Assembly (NCBI GenBank): GCA_964585575.1
Contig: CAZPEM010000008.1
Span: forward strand, 1-39,433
Length of the DNA stretch: 39,433 nt
Reading direction: 5' to 3'
Source of the DNA: UBA4655 sp964585575
Lineage (GTDB): Bacteria; Planctomycetota; Planctomycetia; Pirellulales; UBA1268
Shown: in pieces, positions 8,415 to 15,552 of the stretch
Layout: every line of letters begins with the position of its first letter
Numbering within the stretch: the stretch's first letter is position 1
The notes under the pieces: generated by a model
What the model was told of the DNA's origin: nothing
The model's input: the letters and a program-made list of their open reading frames with translations, nothing else
Databases searched by the model: none
Translations under genes and position numbers: made by a program

Positions 8415-9229
8415 GCGGGGAAACCAGACGCCGCGGCGACGACGGATCCGGCGAAGATCTGCCGCCGTTTTCCCGCACCCGCTACCGCTGGTTCATGACC
8501 TACGTCCGCTGGTACCTCCGGCGGCAGTTCCACGCCCTGCGGATGCTTGCCGGCACGGCCCCGGACATCGCGGGCGAGCCCGTGCTCGTCTACACGAACC
8601 ACCCCGGCTGGTGGGACCCGCTCGTGTTCCTTCTCGTCGCCGATTCGCTCTACCCCGACCGGCTGAACTACGGCCCGATCGACGCGACGGCGCTCGGAAA
8701 GTACCGCTTTCTCGAGACGATCGGATTCATCGGGATCGATCCGGCCAGCCGCGCGGGAGCGCGGCGGTTCCTCGCCACGGCGGCGGCCAGCCTCCGGCGG
8801 ACCGACACGATCTACTGGGTGACGTCGCACGGCACGTTCGTCGATCCGAGGGCGCGGCCGGTGCGGATCCGTCCGGGCGTCGGGCACGCCGTCGCCGCCG
8901 CCTCGCGCGGCATCGTCGTGCCGATGGCGGTGGAGTATCCGTTCTGGACCGAGCGGTTCCCCGAGGCGGTCGTCGCCTTCGGCCGGCCGATGCGGATCGC
9001 CGACCATCCGGAGCACGACGCGAAGAACTGGACGACGGAGCTCGAGCACGCGCTCGAGGCAACGCAGGATCGCCTCGCCGCCGCGGCGATCGGCCGCGAT
9101 CCCGGGGCCTTCGTGCCCGTCGTCAGCGGCCGCGCGGGGGTGGGCGGCGCCTACGACCTCATCCGACGGCTCGGCGCTCTCGCCCGCGGGGAGCCGTTCG
9201 ATGCCTCGCACGGACAGGAACGATCATGA
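8411..9229 (+). CDS. PlsC-type acyltransferase of the carotenoid operon
   Basis: The 272-residue protein has the acyltransferase HX4D motif as TNHPGWWDPLVFLL at about residue 60, and a second conserved block TSHGTFVDPRARP in the place of the FPEGTRS motif. No long membrane spans are evident apart from amphipathic N-terminal helices. It lies between two carotenoid oxidoreductases and a glycosyltransferase and is coupled to both neighbours by ATGA overlaps. It therefore plausibly esterifies the sugar of a glycosyl-carotenoid, the step done in Staphylococcus aureus by the unrelated CrtO. That assignment is inference from context. A general lysophospholipid acyltransferase is the alternative. Confidence 0.8.
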   Translation: MSGETRRRGDDGSGEDLPPFSRTRYRWFMTYVRWYLRRQFHALRMLAGTAPDIAGEPVLVYTNHPGWWDPLVFLLVADSLYPDRLNYGPIDATALGKYRFLETIGFIGIDPASRAGARRFLATAAASLRRTDTIYWVTSHGTFVDPRARPVRIRPGVGHAVAAASRGIVVPMAVEYPFWTERFPEAVVAFGRPMRIADHPEHDAKNWTTELEHALEATQDRLAAAAIGRDPGAFVPVVSGRAGVGGAYDLIRRLGALARGEPFDASHGQERS

Positions 9230-10377
9230 TCTCACCTCTCGAAATCCTCGCGGCCTTCTGCATCCTGTGTGCCGCCGTGCCGGCGTTGCTGACGCTCTCG
9301 AACCTGATTCGTTTTCGCAGCCCGCCGCAGCCTGGGGCCGGTCCGCCGCCGTCGGTGTCGGTCCTCATCCCCGCCCGCGACGAGGAGCGATCGATCGGCA
9401 GGACCCTTTCGGCCGTGCTTGCGAGCAAGGGCGTCGATCTGGAGGTCGTCGTGCTCGACGACGAGAGCCGCGACGCGACGGCCCGCATCGTCTCGGACAT
9501 CGCCGCGGCCGACCCGCGGGTGCGGCTCGTGAAGGGACGGCCATTGCCTCCGGGCTGGTGCGGAAAACAGCATGCCTGCGCGATGCTCGCCGACGAGGCC
9601 CGCCACGACCACCTCGTCTTCATCGACGCCGACGTGACGCTCCAGCCGGAGTGCCTCGCGCGGTCGGTCGCCTTCCTCAGGGAATCGGGGGCGGCCCTCG
9701 TGAGCGGGTTTCCGCGGCAGGAGACCGTGACGTTCCTCGAGTGGCTGCTCCTGCCGCTCATCCACTTCGTGCTGCTCGGCTACCTTCCGCTCGGCCGCAG
9801 CCGGCGCAGCCTCTCGCCGGGGCTCGCCGCCGGCTGCGGCCAGCTCTTCGTGACCAGGGTCGCCGACTACCGCACCGTCGGCGGCCACGCGGCGATCCGC
9901 GAGTCGCTCCACGACGGCATCAAGCTGCCCCGCGCCTACCGGCGGGCCGGCCTCGCCACCGACATCTTCGACGCCACGGACCTCGCGAGTTGCCGGATGT
10001 ACGAGCGGGGTGTCGACGTGCTCAAGGGGCTCTCGAAGAACGCGACCGAGGGGATGGCCTCGCCGCGGGTCGTGCTGCCGGCGAGCGTGCTCCTCCTGTT
10101 CGGCCAGCTGCTGCCGGCGGTGCTGCTCTCGATCGGCGTCGCGACCGGCTGGAGCGGCTTTTCGGCGAGGGCGGCCTGGGGCGTCGTCGTCGCCACCATG
10201 CTCTCCTATCTGCCGAGAGTGCTCGAGTCGATCCGGTTCCGGCAGAGCCTCGCATCCGCCATCGCACACCCGCTTGCGGTCGCCGTCTTCCTCGGCATCC
10301 AGTGGGTCGGCGTCTTCCGGAAGGCTCTCGGGCTCAACACGAGCTGGAAGGGCCGTTCGCTCGCCCCGCAGAGCTGA
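9226..10377 (+). CDS. Membrane-bound family 2 glycosyltransferase (CrtQ/HpnB-like)
   Basis: The 383-residue protein starts with a membrane anchor (MISPLEILAAFCILCAAVPALL). A GT-A catalytic domain follows: PSVSVLIPARDEERSIGRTL, the nucleotide-binding VVVLDDESRDAT, PGWCGKQHAC, and the metal-binding HLVFIDADVTL. Three to four hydrophobic helices close the protein (VLLPASVLLLFGQLLPAVLL and AIAHPLAVAVFLGIQWVGVF). This layout matches the CrtQ diaponeurosporenoate glycosyltransferase and the HpnB-like hopanoid-associated enzymes. In this operon, attachment of a sugar to a carotenoid carboxylate or hydroxyl is the likely job. It is the last gene of the operon; its final 44 bases overlap the convergent purK end. 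An aldehyde dehydrogenase needed for a staphyloxanthin-type acid is not in the window. Confidence 0.83.
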   Translation: MISPLEILAAFCILCAAVPALLTLSNLIRFRSPPQPGAGPPPSVSVLIPARDEERSIGRTLSAVLASKGVDLEVVVLDDESRDATARIVSDIAAADPRVRLVKGRPLPPGWCGKQHACAMLADEARHDHLVFIDADVTLQPECLARSVAFLRESGAALVSGFPRQETVTFLEWLLLPLIHFVLLGYLPLGRSRRSLSPGLAAGCGQLFVTRVADYRTVGGHAAIRESLHDGIKLPRAYRRAGLATDIFDATDLASCRMYERGVDVLKGLSKNATEGMASPRVVLPASVLLLFGQLLPAVLLSIGVATGWSGFSARAAWGVVVATMLSYLPRVLESIRFRQSLASAIAHPLAVAVFLGIQWVGVFRKALGLNTSWKGRSLAPQS

Positions 10378-11503
10378 GCCGGCGGGCGAGCAACGCCCGC
10401 TCCACCGCCTCCTCGGCCGTGGCCGCAACCGCCGTCAGGTGGCCCATCTTGCGGCCGGGCCTCGGGTCCGACTTGCCGTAGAGCGAAAGCCGCACGCCCG
10501 GCACGCCGAGGGCCGCGGCCCAATCGGGCTCGCCGTTGGCCCAGCAGTCGCCGAGAAGGTTCACCATCGCCGCGGGCGAAACCTGCCTTGGGCTCCCGAG
10601 CGGCAGGCCGCAGAGCGCACGCACCTGCTGCTCGAACTGGGAGGTCTCGCAGGCGTCGATCGTCAGGTGGCCGGAGTTGTGGGGCCGCGGGGCGATTTCG
10701 TTGACGAGCAGCCTGCCGTCGCGGGCGAGAAACATCTCGACGCACGCAGTGCCGACGACGCCGAGCGTCTCGAGCACGCCTTCGGCGAGTCCACGGGCTT
10801 CGCGGACCTGCGGCTCGGCGAGGCCCGACGGCGCGACCGCCACGTCGAGGATGTGGTTGGCATGCTCGTTTCGCGATGGGGCGAACGCGGCGATCGCCCC
10901 ATCCTCGCCGCGGGCCGCGACGACCGACAGCTCGCACTCGAACTCGACCCACTCCTCGAGCACCGTCTCCTGCCCGCCGAAGGCGTCGAACGCGGCCTCG
11001 AGCTCCGCGGGCGAGCCGACCTTTCGCTGTCCCTTGCCGTCGTAGCCGAAGGCGGTGGTCTTGAGCACCGAGGGAAATCCCACCGAGGCGGCGGCCCGCG
11101 GAAGATCGTCGCGACCACGAACGAGGGCGTGCCTAACACAAGGAAAGCCGTGCGCCGCAAGGAACGCTTTCTCACGGCCGCGATCCTGCGTCGTGAAGAG
11201 CACCTCGGGGGAAGGCCGCAGCCGCGTCACGGCGGCGACGGCAGCCGCGGCCCGCGCGGGAATGTTCTCGAATTCGAGCGTCACCGCCGCGAGGCCGCCC
11301 GCGAGCGACGCGAGCCTCTTTTCGTCGGCAAAGTCCACGACGTGAACGCGATCGCAGACCCGGGCCGCCGGGCAGTCGGCGGTGTCGGAGAAGGCCTCGA
11401 CCAGGTATCCCATCCGCGTCGCGGCCGCGGCGAACATGCCGCCGAGCTGGCCGCCCCCGAGCACGCCGATCCTCGCGCCCGGAAAGATCTTCGCCTCAGG
11501 CAT
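10334..11503 (-). CDS. purK: N5-carboxyaminoimidazole ribonucleotide synthase (PurK)
   Basis: PurK makes N5-CAIR from AIR, bicarbonate and ATP in purine synthesis. The 389-residue ATP-grasp protein begins MPEAKIFPGARIGVLGGGQLGGM (ATG at 11503). It has the ATP-grasp segments FPSVLKTTAFGYDGKGQ and VLEEWVEFECELSVV, then GTACVEMFLARDGRLLVNEIAPRPHNSGH with its metal-binding acidic residues, and a C-terminal GRKMGHLTAV. The tail beyond about residue 375 (SSAGRANGPSSSC) is not conserved and lies over the convergent glycosyltransferase gene. The start overlaps the purE stop by 8 bases, consistent with a purEK operon. Confidence 0.94.
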   Translation of the reverse strand: MPEAKIFPGARIGVLGGGQLGGMFAAAATRMGYLVEAFSDTADCPAARVCDRVHVVDFADEKRLASLAGGLAAVTLEFENIPARAAAAVAAVTRLRPSPEVLFTTQDRGREKAFLAAHGFPCVRHALVRGRDDLPRAAASVGFPSVLKTTAFGYDGKGQRKVGSPAELEAAFDAFGGQETVLEEWVEFECELSVVAARGEDGAIAAFAPSRNEHANHILDVAVAPSGLAEPQVREARGLAEGVLETLGVVGTACVEMFLARDGRLLVNEIAPRPHNSGHLTIDACETSQFEQQVRALCGLPLGSPRQVSPAAMVNLLGDCWANGEPDWAAALGVPGVRLSLYGKSDPRPGRKMGHLTAVAATAEEAVERALLARRLSSAGRANGPSSSC

Positions 11504-12071
11504 GGCCGCCCACCGCCGGGTTCGGCAGCCCGTCCCGGAGGACCCGCTCGGTCTGCTCGCGACGGAAGCATTCCAGTCGCTCCCGCAGTTGTCGGTCGCC
11601 GACCGCCAAAATCGCGATCGCCAGGAGCGCCGCGTTGGCGGCGCCGGCACGGCCGATCGCGAGCGTCCCGACCGGAATGCCGGCCGGCATCTGCACGATC
11701 GAGAGGAGTGAATCGAGCCCCTTGAGCGCCGCCGACTCGACGGGAACGCCGAGCACCGGCAGCGACGTCGAGGCGGCGATCATGCCCGGCAGGTGGGCGG
11801 CCCCGCCGGCCCCGGCGATGATCACCGACAGTCCGCGGGCCGCGGCCGAAGACGCATACGCCGCGAGCTTCTCCGGCGTGCGGTGGGCGCTCACGATGTC
11901 GCACTCGTGCGGCACACCGAGCTCGGTGAGCACCTGGCTCGCCCGCTCCATCGTCTCCCAGTCGGAGCGGCTGCCCATGACGACGCCCACCCGCGGCTCA
12001 GGATCGCGACGCGGAAGGGCGACCTGGCCGGCCGGGGCGGTCGATGCGACGGATGGAGAGGCGTGGGCCAC
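11496..12071 (-). CDS. purE: N5-CAIR mutase (PurE, class I)
   Basis: PurE converts N5-CAIR to CAIR, the step after PurK. Family motifs are plain: VGVVMGSRSDWETMERA, the catalytic-site SAHRTPEKLAAY, and VIIAGAGGAAHLPGMIA. The last third continues GTLAIGRAGAANAALLA. A GTG at 12071 is chosen as start because a perfect AGGAGG lies 5 bases upstream; it gives 191 residues. An ATG at 12155 in the same frame would add 28 residues that look like chance coding and has no such site. The 25 or so residues before VGVVMG are an extension of the usual family N-terminus. It is immediately upstream of purK with an 8-base overlap, which supports class I (PurK-dependent) chemistry. Confidence 0.92.
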   Translation of the reverse strand: MAHASPSVASTAPAGQVALPRRDPEPRVGVVMGSRSDWETMERASQVLTELGVPHECDIVSAHRTPEKLAAYASSAAARGLSVIIAGAGGAAHLPGMIAASTSLPVLGVPVESAALKGLDSLLSIVQMPAGIPVGTLAIGRAGAANAALLAIAILAVGDRQLRERLECFRREQTERVLRDGLPNPAVGGHA

Positions 12072-12076
12072 GAGGG

Positions 12077-12082
12077 CCTCCT
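12077..12082 (-). promoter_or_regulatory. ribosome binding site of purE (decides a GTG start)
   Basis: On the minus strand the sequence is AGGAGG, a 5-base spacer (CCCTC), then GTG at 12071. It is a full-strength Shine-Dalgarno sequence and selects GTG over the upstream in-frame ATG at 12155. Confidence 0.7.
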
Positions 12083-12235
12083 GTCGTTCCTGCGGCCGGC
12101 GTGCCTGCCGGAAGGTAGACTCGTCGCCGCCGATCGATCGTTCGATGAAACCCAATCTTGGTTCGACCGGCCGGATTCTGCAACGCGCCGCGAAAACCAG
12201 CGGTCGGGGCGGATCCGGCCGCCGCCAGCGAAGCG

Positions 12236-13258
12236 ATGCCGAGGATTCTCCGAGCTGAATGGCCTGCCGGCACGACGGCCCCGCCCGGGGAAACGGAGCT
12301 GGCGATCGACGAGGCCGCCGCCGTACTCGCGCGGGGAGGTCTCGTCGCGATCCCGACCGAGACGGTCTACGGGCTGGCCGCCGTCGCGCTCGATCCCGAT
12401 GCCGTGCGGCGGATCTTCGAGGCGAAGGGGCGACCGCCGCGAAACCCCCTCATCGTCCACGTCGCCGACATCGAAGCGGCGAGGGCGCTTGCCCACTCCT
12501 GGCCCCCGGCGGCCGAACGGCTCGCCCGCCGGTTCTGGCCCGGGCCGCTCACAGTCGTGGTGACGAAGCGGGAGATCGTGCCGGACGTCGTGACGGCCGG
12601 CGGCGACACCGTGGCAATCCGCTGCCCGGCCCACCCGGTCGCGCGGCGGCTGCTCGAACGGCTCGGCCGGCCGATCGCCGCGCCGAGCGCCAACGTCTCG
12701 CTTTCGGTCTCACCGACGACCGCGAGGCATGTCGCCGAGAGCCTCGGCGAACGCGTCGAACTCATCCTCGACGCCGGCCCGTGCGACCGCGGCATCGAGT
12801 CGACCGTCGTCGATTGCACGACCAGCCCCCCGCGGATCCTGCGGCCCGGCCCGATCGGCCGCGCGGAAGTCGAGGCCGCCATCGGCGAAGCGGTCGTGGA
12901 AGGCGGCGGGATGGACGCGATTGTCCGCTCGCCCGGCCTGACCGGCCGGCACTATGCTCCGAGGGCTGCGCTCGAGCTCTCCACGGATGTGTCCAAACGG
13001 GCTACCGAGCTCATGGAGGCCGGCCGTCGGGTCGGCCTGGTCACGAGGGCCCCCGCCTTCACCAGTGAAGGCCGGATCGTCCTGCGAACGCTGCCCGACG
13101 ATCCCGCCGGATTCGCCCGCGGACTCTATGCCGCGCTCCACGACCTCGACGCCGCCGGGGTCGATGCGATCGTCGTGGAGATGCCTCCGCAGGACGAAGC
13201 GTGGCTGGCCGTCCTCGACCGGCTTCGCCGTGCCGCGGTTTTGTCCTCGGGCGGATAG
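12236..13258 (+). CDS. Threonylcarbamoyl-AMP synthase, Sua5 type
   Basis: This enzyme makes threonylcarbamoyl-AMP from threonine, bicarbonate and ATP for t6A37 modification of ANN-decoding tRNAs. The 340-residue product has the YrdC/TsaC domain in the first 200 residues: GGLVAIPTETVYGLAAVA, then KGRPPRNPLIVHV with the KxR motif, FWPGPLTVVV, and APSANVSLSVSPT. A C-terminal Sua5 domain follows a linker (RSPGLTGRHYAPRAALEL), so it is the long Sua5 form and not the short TsaC. ATG 12236 fits; a TTG at 12158 in frame would add 26 residues with no support. It is divergent from purE and its stop lies 4 bases from the convergent epimerase stop. Confidence 0.9.
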   Translation: MPRILRAEWPAGTTAPPGETELAIDEAAAVLARGGLVAIPTETVYGLAAVALDPDAVRRIFEAKGRPPRNPLIVHVADIEAARALAHSWPPAAERLARRFWPGPLTVVVTKREIVPDVVTAGGDTVAIRCPAHPVARRLLERLGRPIAAPSANVSLSVSPTTARHVAESLGERVELILDAGPCDRGIESTVVDCTTSPPRILRPGPIGRAEVEAAIGEAVVEGGGMDAIVRSPGLTGRHYAPRAALELSTDVSKRATELMEAGRRVGLVTRAPAFTSEGRIVLRTLPDDPAGFARGLYAALHDLDAAGVDAIVVEMPPQDEAWLAVLDRLRRAAVLSSGG

Positions 13259-13262
13259 CTCT

Positions 13263-14180
13263 CTACGCCGCGGCGGTCGCAGGGGAGAGAATATCGCGAA
13301 GGGCCGGGGCGATCTCGGGGAACTGGAACGCAAATCCGCTGTCGAGGGCGACCTTCGGGATCACCCGCTGCGAGGCGAAGAGCACCTGCGCGAACTCCCC
13401 GAACACCAGCCGCAGGCCGAAGTAGGGGGCCGGGATGAACGCGGGCCGCCGGAGCTGCCGAGCCAGCGCCTTGGTGAATTCGGCATTGCGGACAGGGTTG
13501 GGCGAGACGGCGTTCATCGCACCGCGGATCGAGCCCGTCTCGGCCGCATGGACGTAGAGCCTGGCAAGGTCCGCCACGTGAACCCACGGCATCCACTGCT
13601 TGCCGTTGCCCAGCGGGCCGCCGCCACCGAGCTTGAAAGGCAGGAGCATCTTCGCGAGCGCTCCGCCCGGCCCGAGCACGATGCCCGTGCGGGCGGTCAC
13701 GACCCGCACCCCGGCCGACTCGGCCACGAACGCCTCACGCTCCCACTCGACACAGACATCCGCGAGAAAATCCTTGGCAGGCGACGACGTCTCGACGAGT
13801 TCCTCCTCGCCGCGATCACCGTAATATCCGACCGCAGAGGCCGACACGAGAACGCCCGGCTTTCGCGCCGCCTGCGAGATCGCCTTCACGAGATGCCGCG
13901 TGCCGAGAACACGACTATCGCGAATCCGAGCCTTCTGCTTCGCCGTCCACCGCGCTCCGGCGACCGACTCGCCCGCCAGGTGAAAGACCGCGTCGACACC
14001 CTCGATCGCGGAGACCGGCGGCGGGCCGGACATCGGATCCCAGCGGACGATCTCACCGGCGAGGTGGCCGATCGAGGCACGGGCACGGTCCGGATCCCGC
14101 GAAAGCACGACCGGCGAATCGAGGAGCCTGAGCAGCCTGGGCCCGACGAGTCCTGTTGCTCCCGTGACAAGTGCTCGCAT
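13263..14180 (-). CDS. TIGR01777 family NAD(P)-dependent epimerase (YfcH-like)
   Basis: The 305-residue short-chain-dehydrogenase-like protein begins MRALVTGATGLVGPRLLRLL (Rossmann TGxxGxxG). It carries the family's conserved GESVAGARWTAKQKARIRDSRVLGT block at about 85-109. SASAVGYYGDRG provides the Tyr, and a C-terminal DUF1731-type segment is present (FGEFAQVLFASQRVIPKVAL). The substrate of this family is not known. The start is well supported: GGAGG lies 4 bases before the ATG at 14180. Its 3' end is 4 bases from the end of the Sua5 gene; no terminator fits between them. Confidence 0.88.
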   Translation of the reverse strand: MRALVTGATGLVGPRLLRLLDSPVVLSRDPDRARASIGHLAGEIVRWDPMSGPPPVSAIEGVDAVFHLAGESVAGARWTAKQKARIRDSRVLGTRHLVKAISQAARKPGVLVSASAVGYYGDRGEEELVETSSPAKDFLADVCVEWEREAFVAESAGVRVVTARTGIVLGPGGALAKMLLPFKLGGGGPLGNGKQWMPWVHVADLARLYVHAAETGSIRGAMNAVSPNPVRNAEFTKALARQLRRPAFIPAPYFGLRLVFGEFAQVLFASQRVIPKVALDSGFAFQFPEIAPALRDILSPATAAA

Positions 14181-14263
14181 GCTGCCTCCGAAGAATAGAT
14201 CGTGTCGTGCCCGAACGACGAGGTGAACCGCAGGGTCGGTGGTCGACCTAACGCATCGAAGAG

Positions 14264-14269
14264 TATAAC
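14264..14269 (+). promoter_or_regulatory. candidate -10 box (TATAAC) of the MFS gene
   Basis: TATAAC ends 11 bases before the ATG at 14281. A weak TCGACC lies 15 bases further upstream. There is little room for a leader and no ribosome binding site is seen. Confidence 0.3.
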
Positions 14270-14280
14270 CGGTGGTTCCA

Positions 14281-15552
14281 ATGGCCCATCGAGTTTCCGT
14301 CCGTTCCGCAAAAACCATCGCCCGCGACCTGCACGCCTCGATCGCCGACGGCATCGGCTTCAGCGTCATGGTGGGCTGCGGCGAGATGTTCATCGGGCCG
14401 TTCGCACTCGCCGTCGGCCTCGGACCGACGCTCGCCGGCCTCGTCTCGACGCTTCCGATCATCTTCGGGGCCGTGGTGCAGTCGCTCGCGCCGCTGGCGG
14501 TCGCACGGCTCGGCACGAATCGCGGCTGGGTCGTGCTCTGCGTCGCCCTGCAGGCGGCGAGCTTGCTGCCCTTGGCCTGGTGGGCATGGTCGGGGGAGGC
14601 CCCGGCGGCGGGACTCTTCGCCGCCGTCGGCGTCTACTGGGCCAGCGGCATGGCAAGCAGTCCTGCATGGAATGCCTGGATCGGCACGCTCGTTCCGGCC
14701 CGCGAGCGGGTGGCCTACTTCGCCCGCCGCAACCAACTCTCGCAGGCGGCGGTGCTGTCGGGATTCGTCGCCGCCGGCGCGGCCCTGCAGGCCGGAAAGC
14801 GGTACGACCTCACGCTCGAGGTGTTCGCGATCGTCTTCGTGGTCGCGTCGGCAGCCCGTTTCTTCTCGGTGTTCCAGCTGGCACGATGCAGCGAACCGGA
14901 GCCCCCGGCAGTCCTTGCAGCGACGGCGCCAGCCCATCGGAACCACGACCGCACGGTGTTCCTGTCGCCGACCGGATGGCTGCTCTGCTACCTCTGGAGC
15001 GTGATGGCCGGAGCCCAGTTCGCCGCGCCCTACTTCACCCCCTACATGCTCGACGAGATCGGGTTCTCGTATTGGGAGTACATGATCGTCTCCGCCACGA
15101 GCCTTCTCGCCAAGTCGCTCTCGCTGCCCCTGCTCGGCAGGCTCGCCTCCCGGATCGGATCGGTCCGGCTGCTGCGGCTTGCCGGGCTCGCCCTGATGCC
15201 GCTGACGCTCCTCTGGATGGTGTCGGCCGACGTCCGCTACCTCGTCGGCGTGCAGGTCGTCGCCGGATGCTGCTGGGCCGCCTTCGAGCTCGCCATGACG
15301 CTCGTCTTCTTCGACGCGGTCAGCAACCGCGACCGGGCGACCGTCGTCTCGGCGCACACGTTCGGCACCGCGATCGCGACGGTCGTCGGCGCGGGGGCGG
15401 GAGGTGTTCTGCTCAAGTCGCTCGGCGAGGACCGCACCGCGTACTACACGCTTTTCGGCGTGGCGGCGGCCCTCCGCCTGCTCACGCTGCCGCTACTTTT
15501 GAAGCTACGATCGTCGAAGCTCGTCGGCAACAACGCCTCCGCAGCAGCATGA
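14281..15552 (+). CDS. MFS family membrane transporter, substrate unknown
   Basis: The 423-residue integral membrane protein has about 10-12 hydrophobic helices, for example FSVMVGCGEMFIGPFALAVG, GWVVLCVALQAASLLPLAW and VLSGFVAAGAAL. Short basic loops such as LPARERVAYFARRNQLSQ lie between helices 4 and 5 in the place where this MFS group has an 'R..yf..R' signature. A charged mid-protein loop (RCSEPEPPA, then APAHRNHDRT) splits it into two halves. The substrate cannot be read from sequence. ATG 14281 is chosen; a GTG at 14272 is also in frame. The last 71 bases overlap the end of the convergent SGNH hydrolase gene, the longest tail overlap in the window. Confidence 0.8.
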   Translation: MAHRVSVRSAKTIARDLHASIADGIGFSVMVGCGEMFIGPFALAVGLGPTLAGLVSTLPIIFGAVVQSLAPLAVARLGTNRGWVVLCVALQAASLLPLAWWAWSGEAPAAGLFAAVGVYWASGMASSPAWNAWIGTLVPARERVAYFARRNQLSQAAVLSGFVAAGAALQAGKRYDLTLEVFAIVFVVASAARFFSVFQLARCSEPEPPAVLAATAPAHRNHDRTVFLSPTGWLLCYLWSVMAGAQFAAPYFTPYMLDEIGFSYWEYMIVSATSLLAKSLSLPLLGRLASRIGSVRLLRLAGLALMPLTLLWMVSADVRYLVGVQVVAGCCWAAFELAMTLVFFDAVSNRDRATVVSAHTFGTAIATVVGAGAGGVLLKSLGEDRTAYYTLFGVAAALRLLTLPLLLKLRSSKLVGNNASAAA

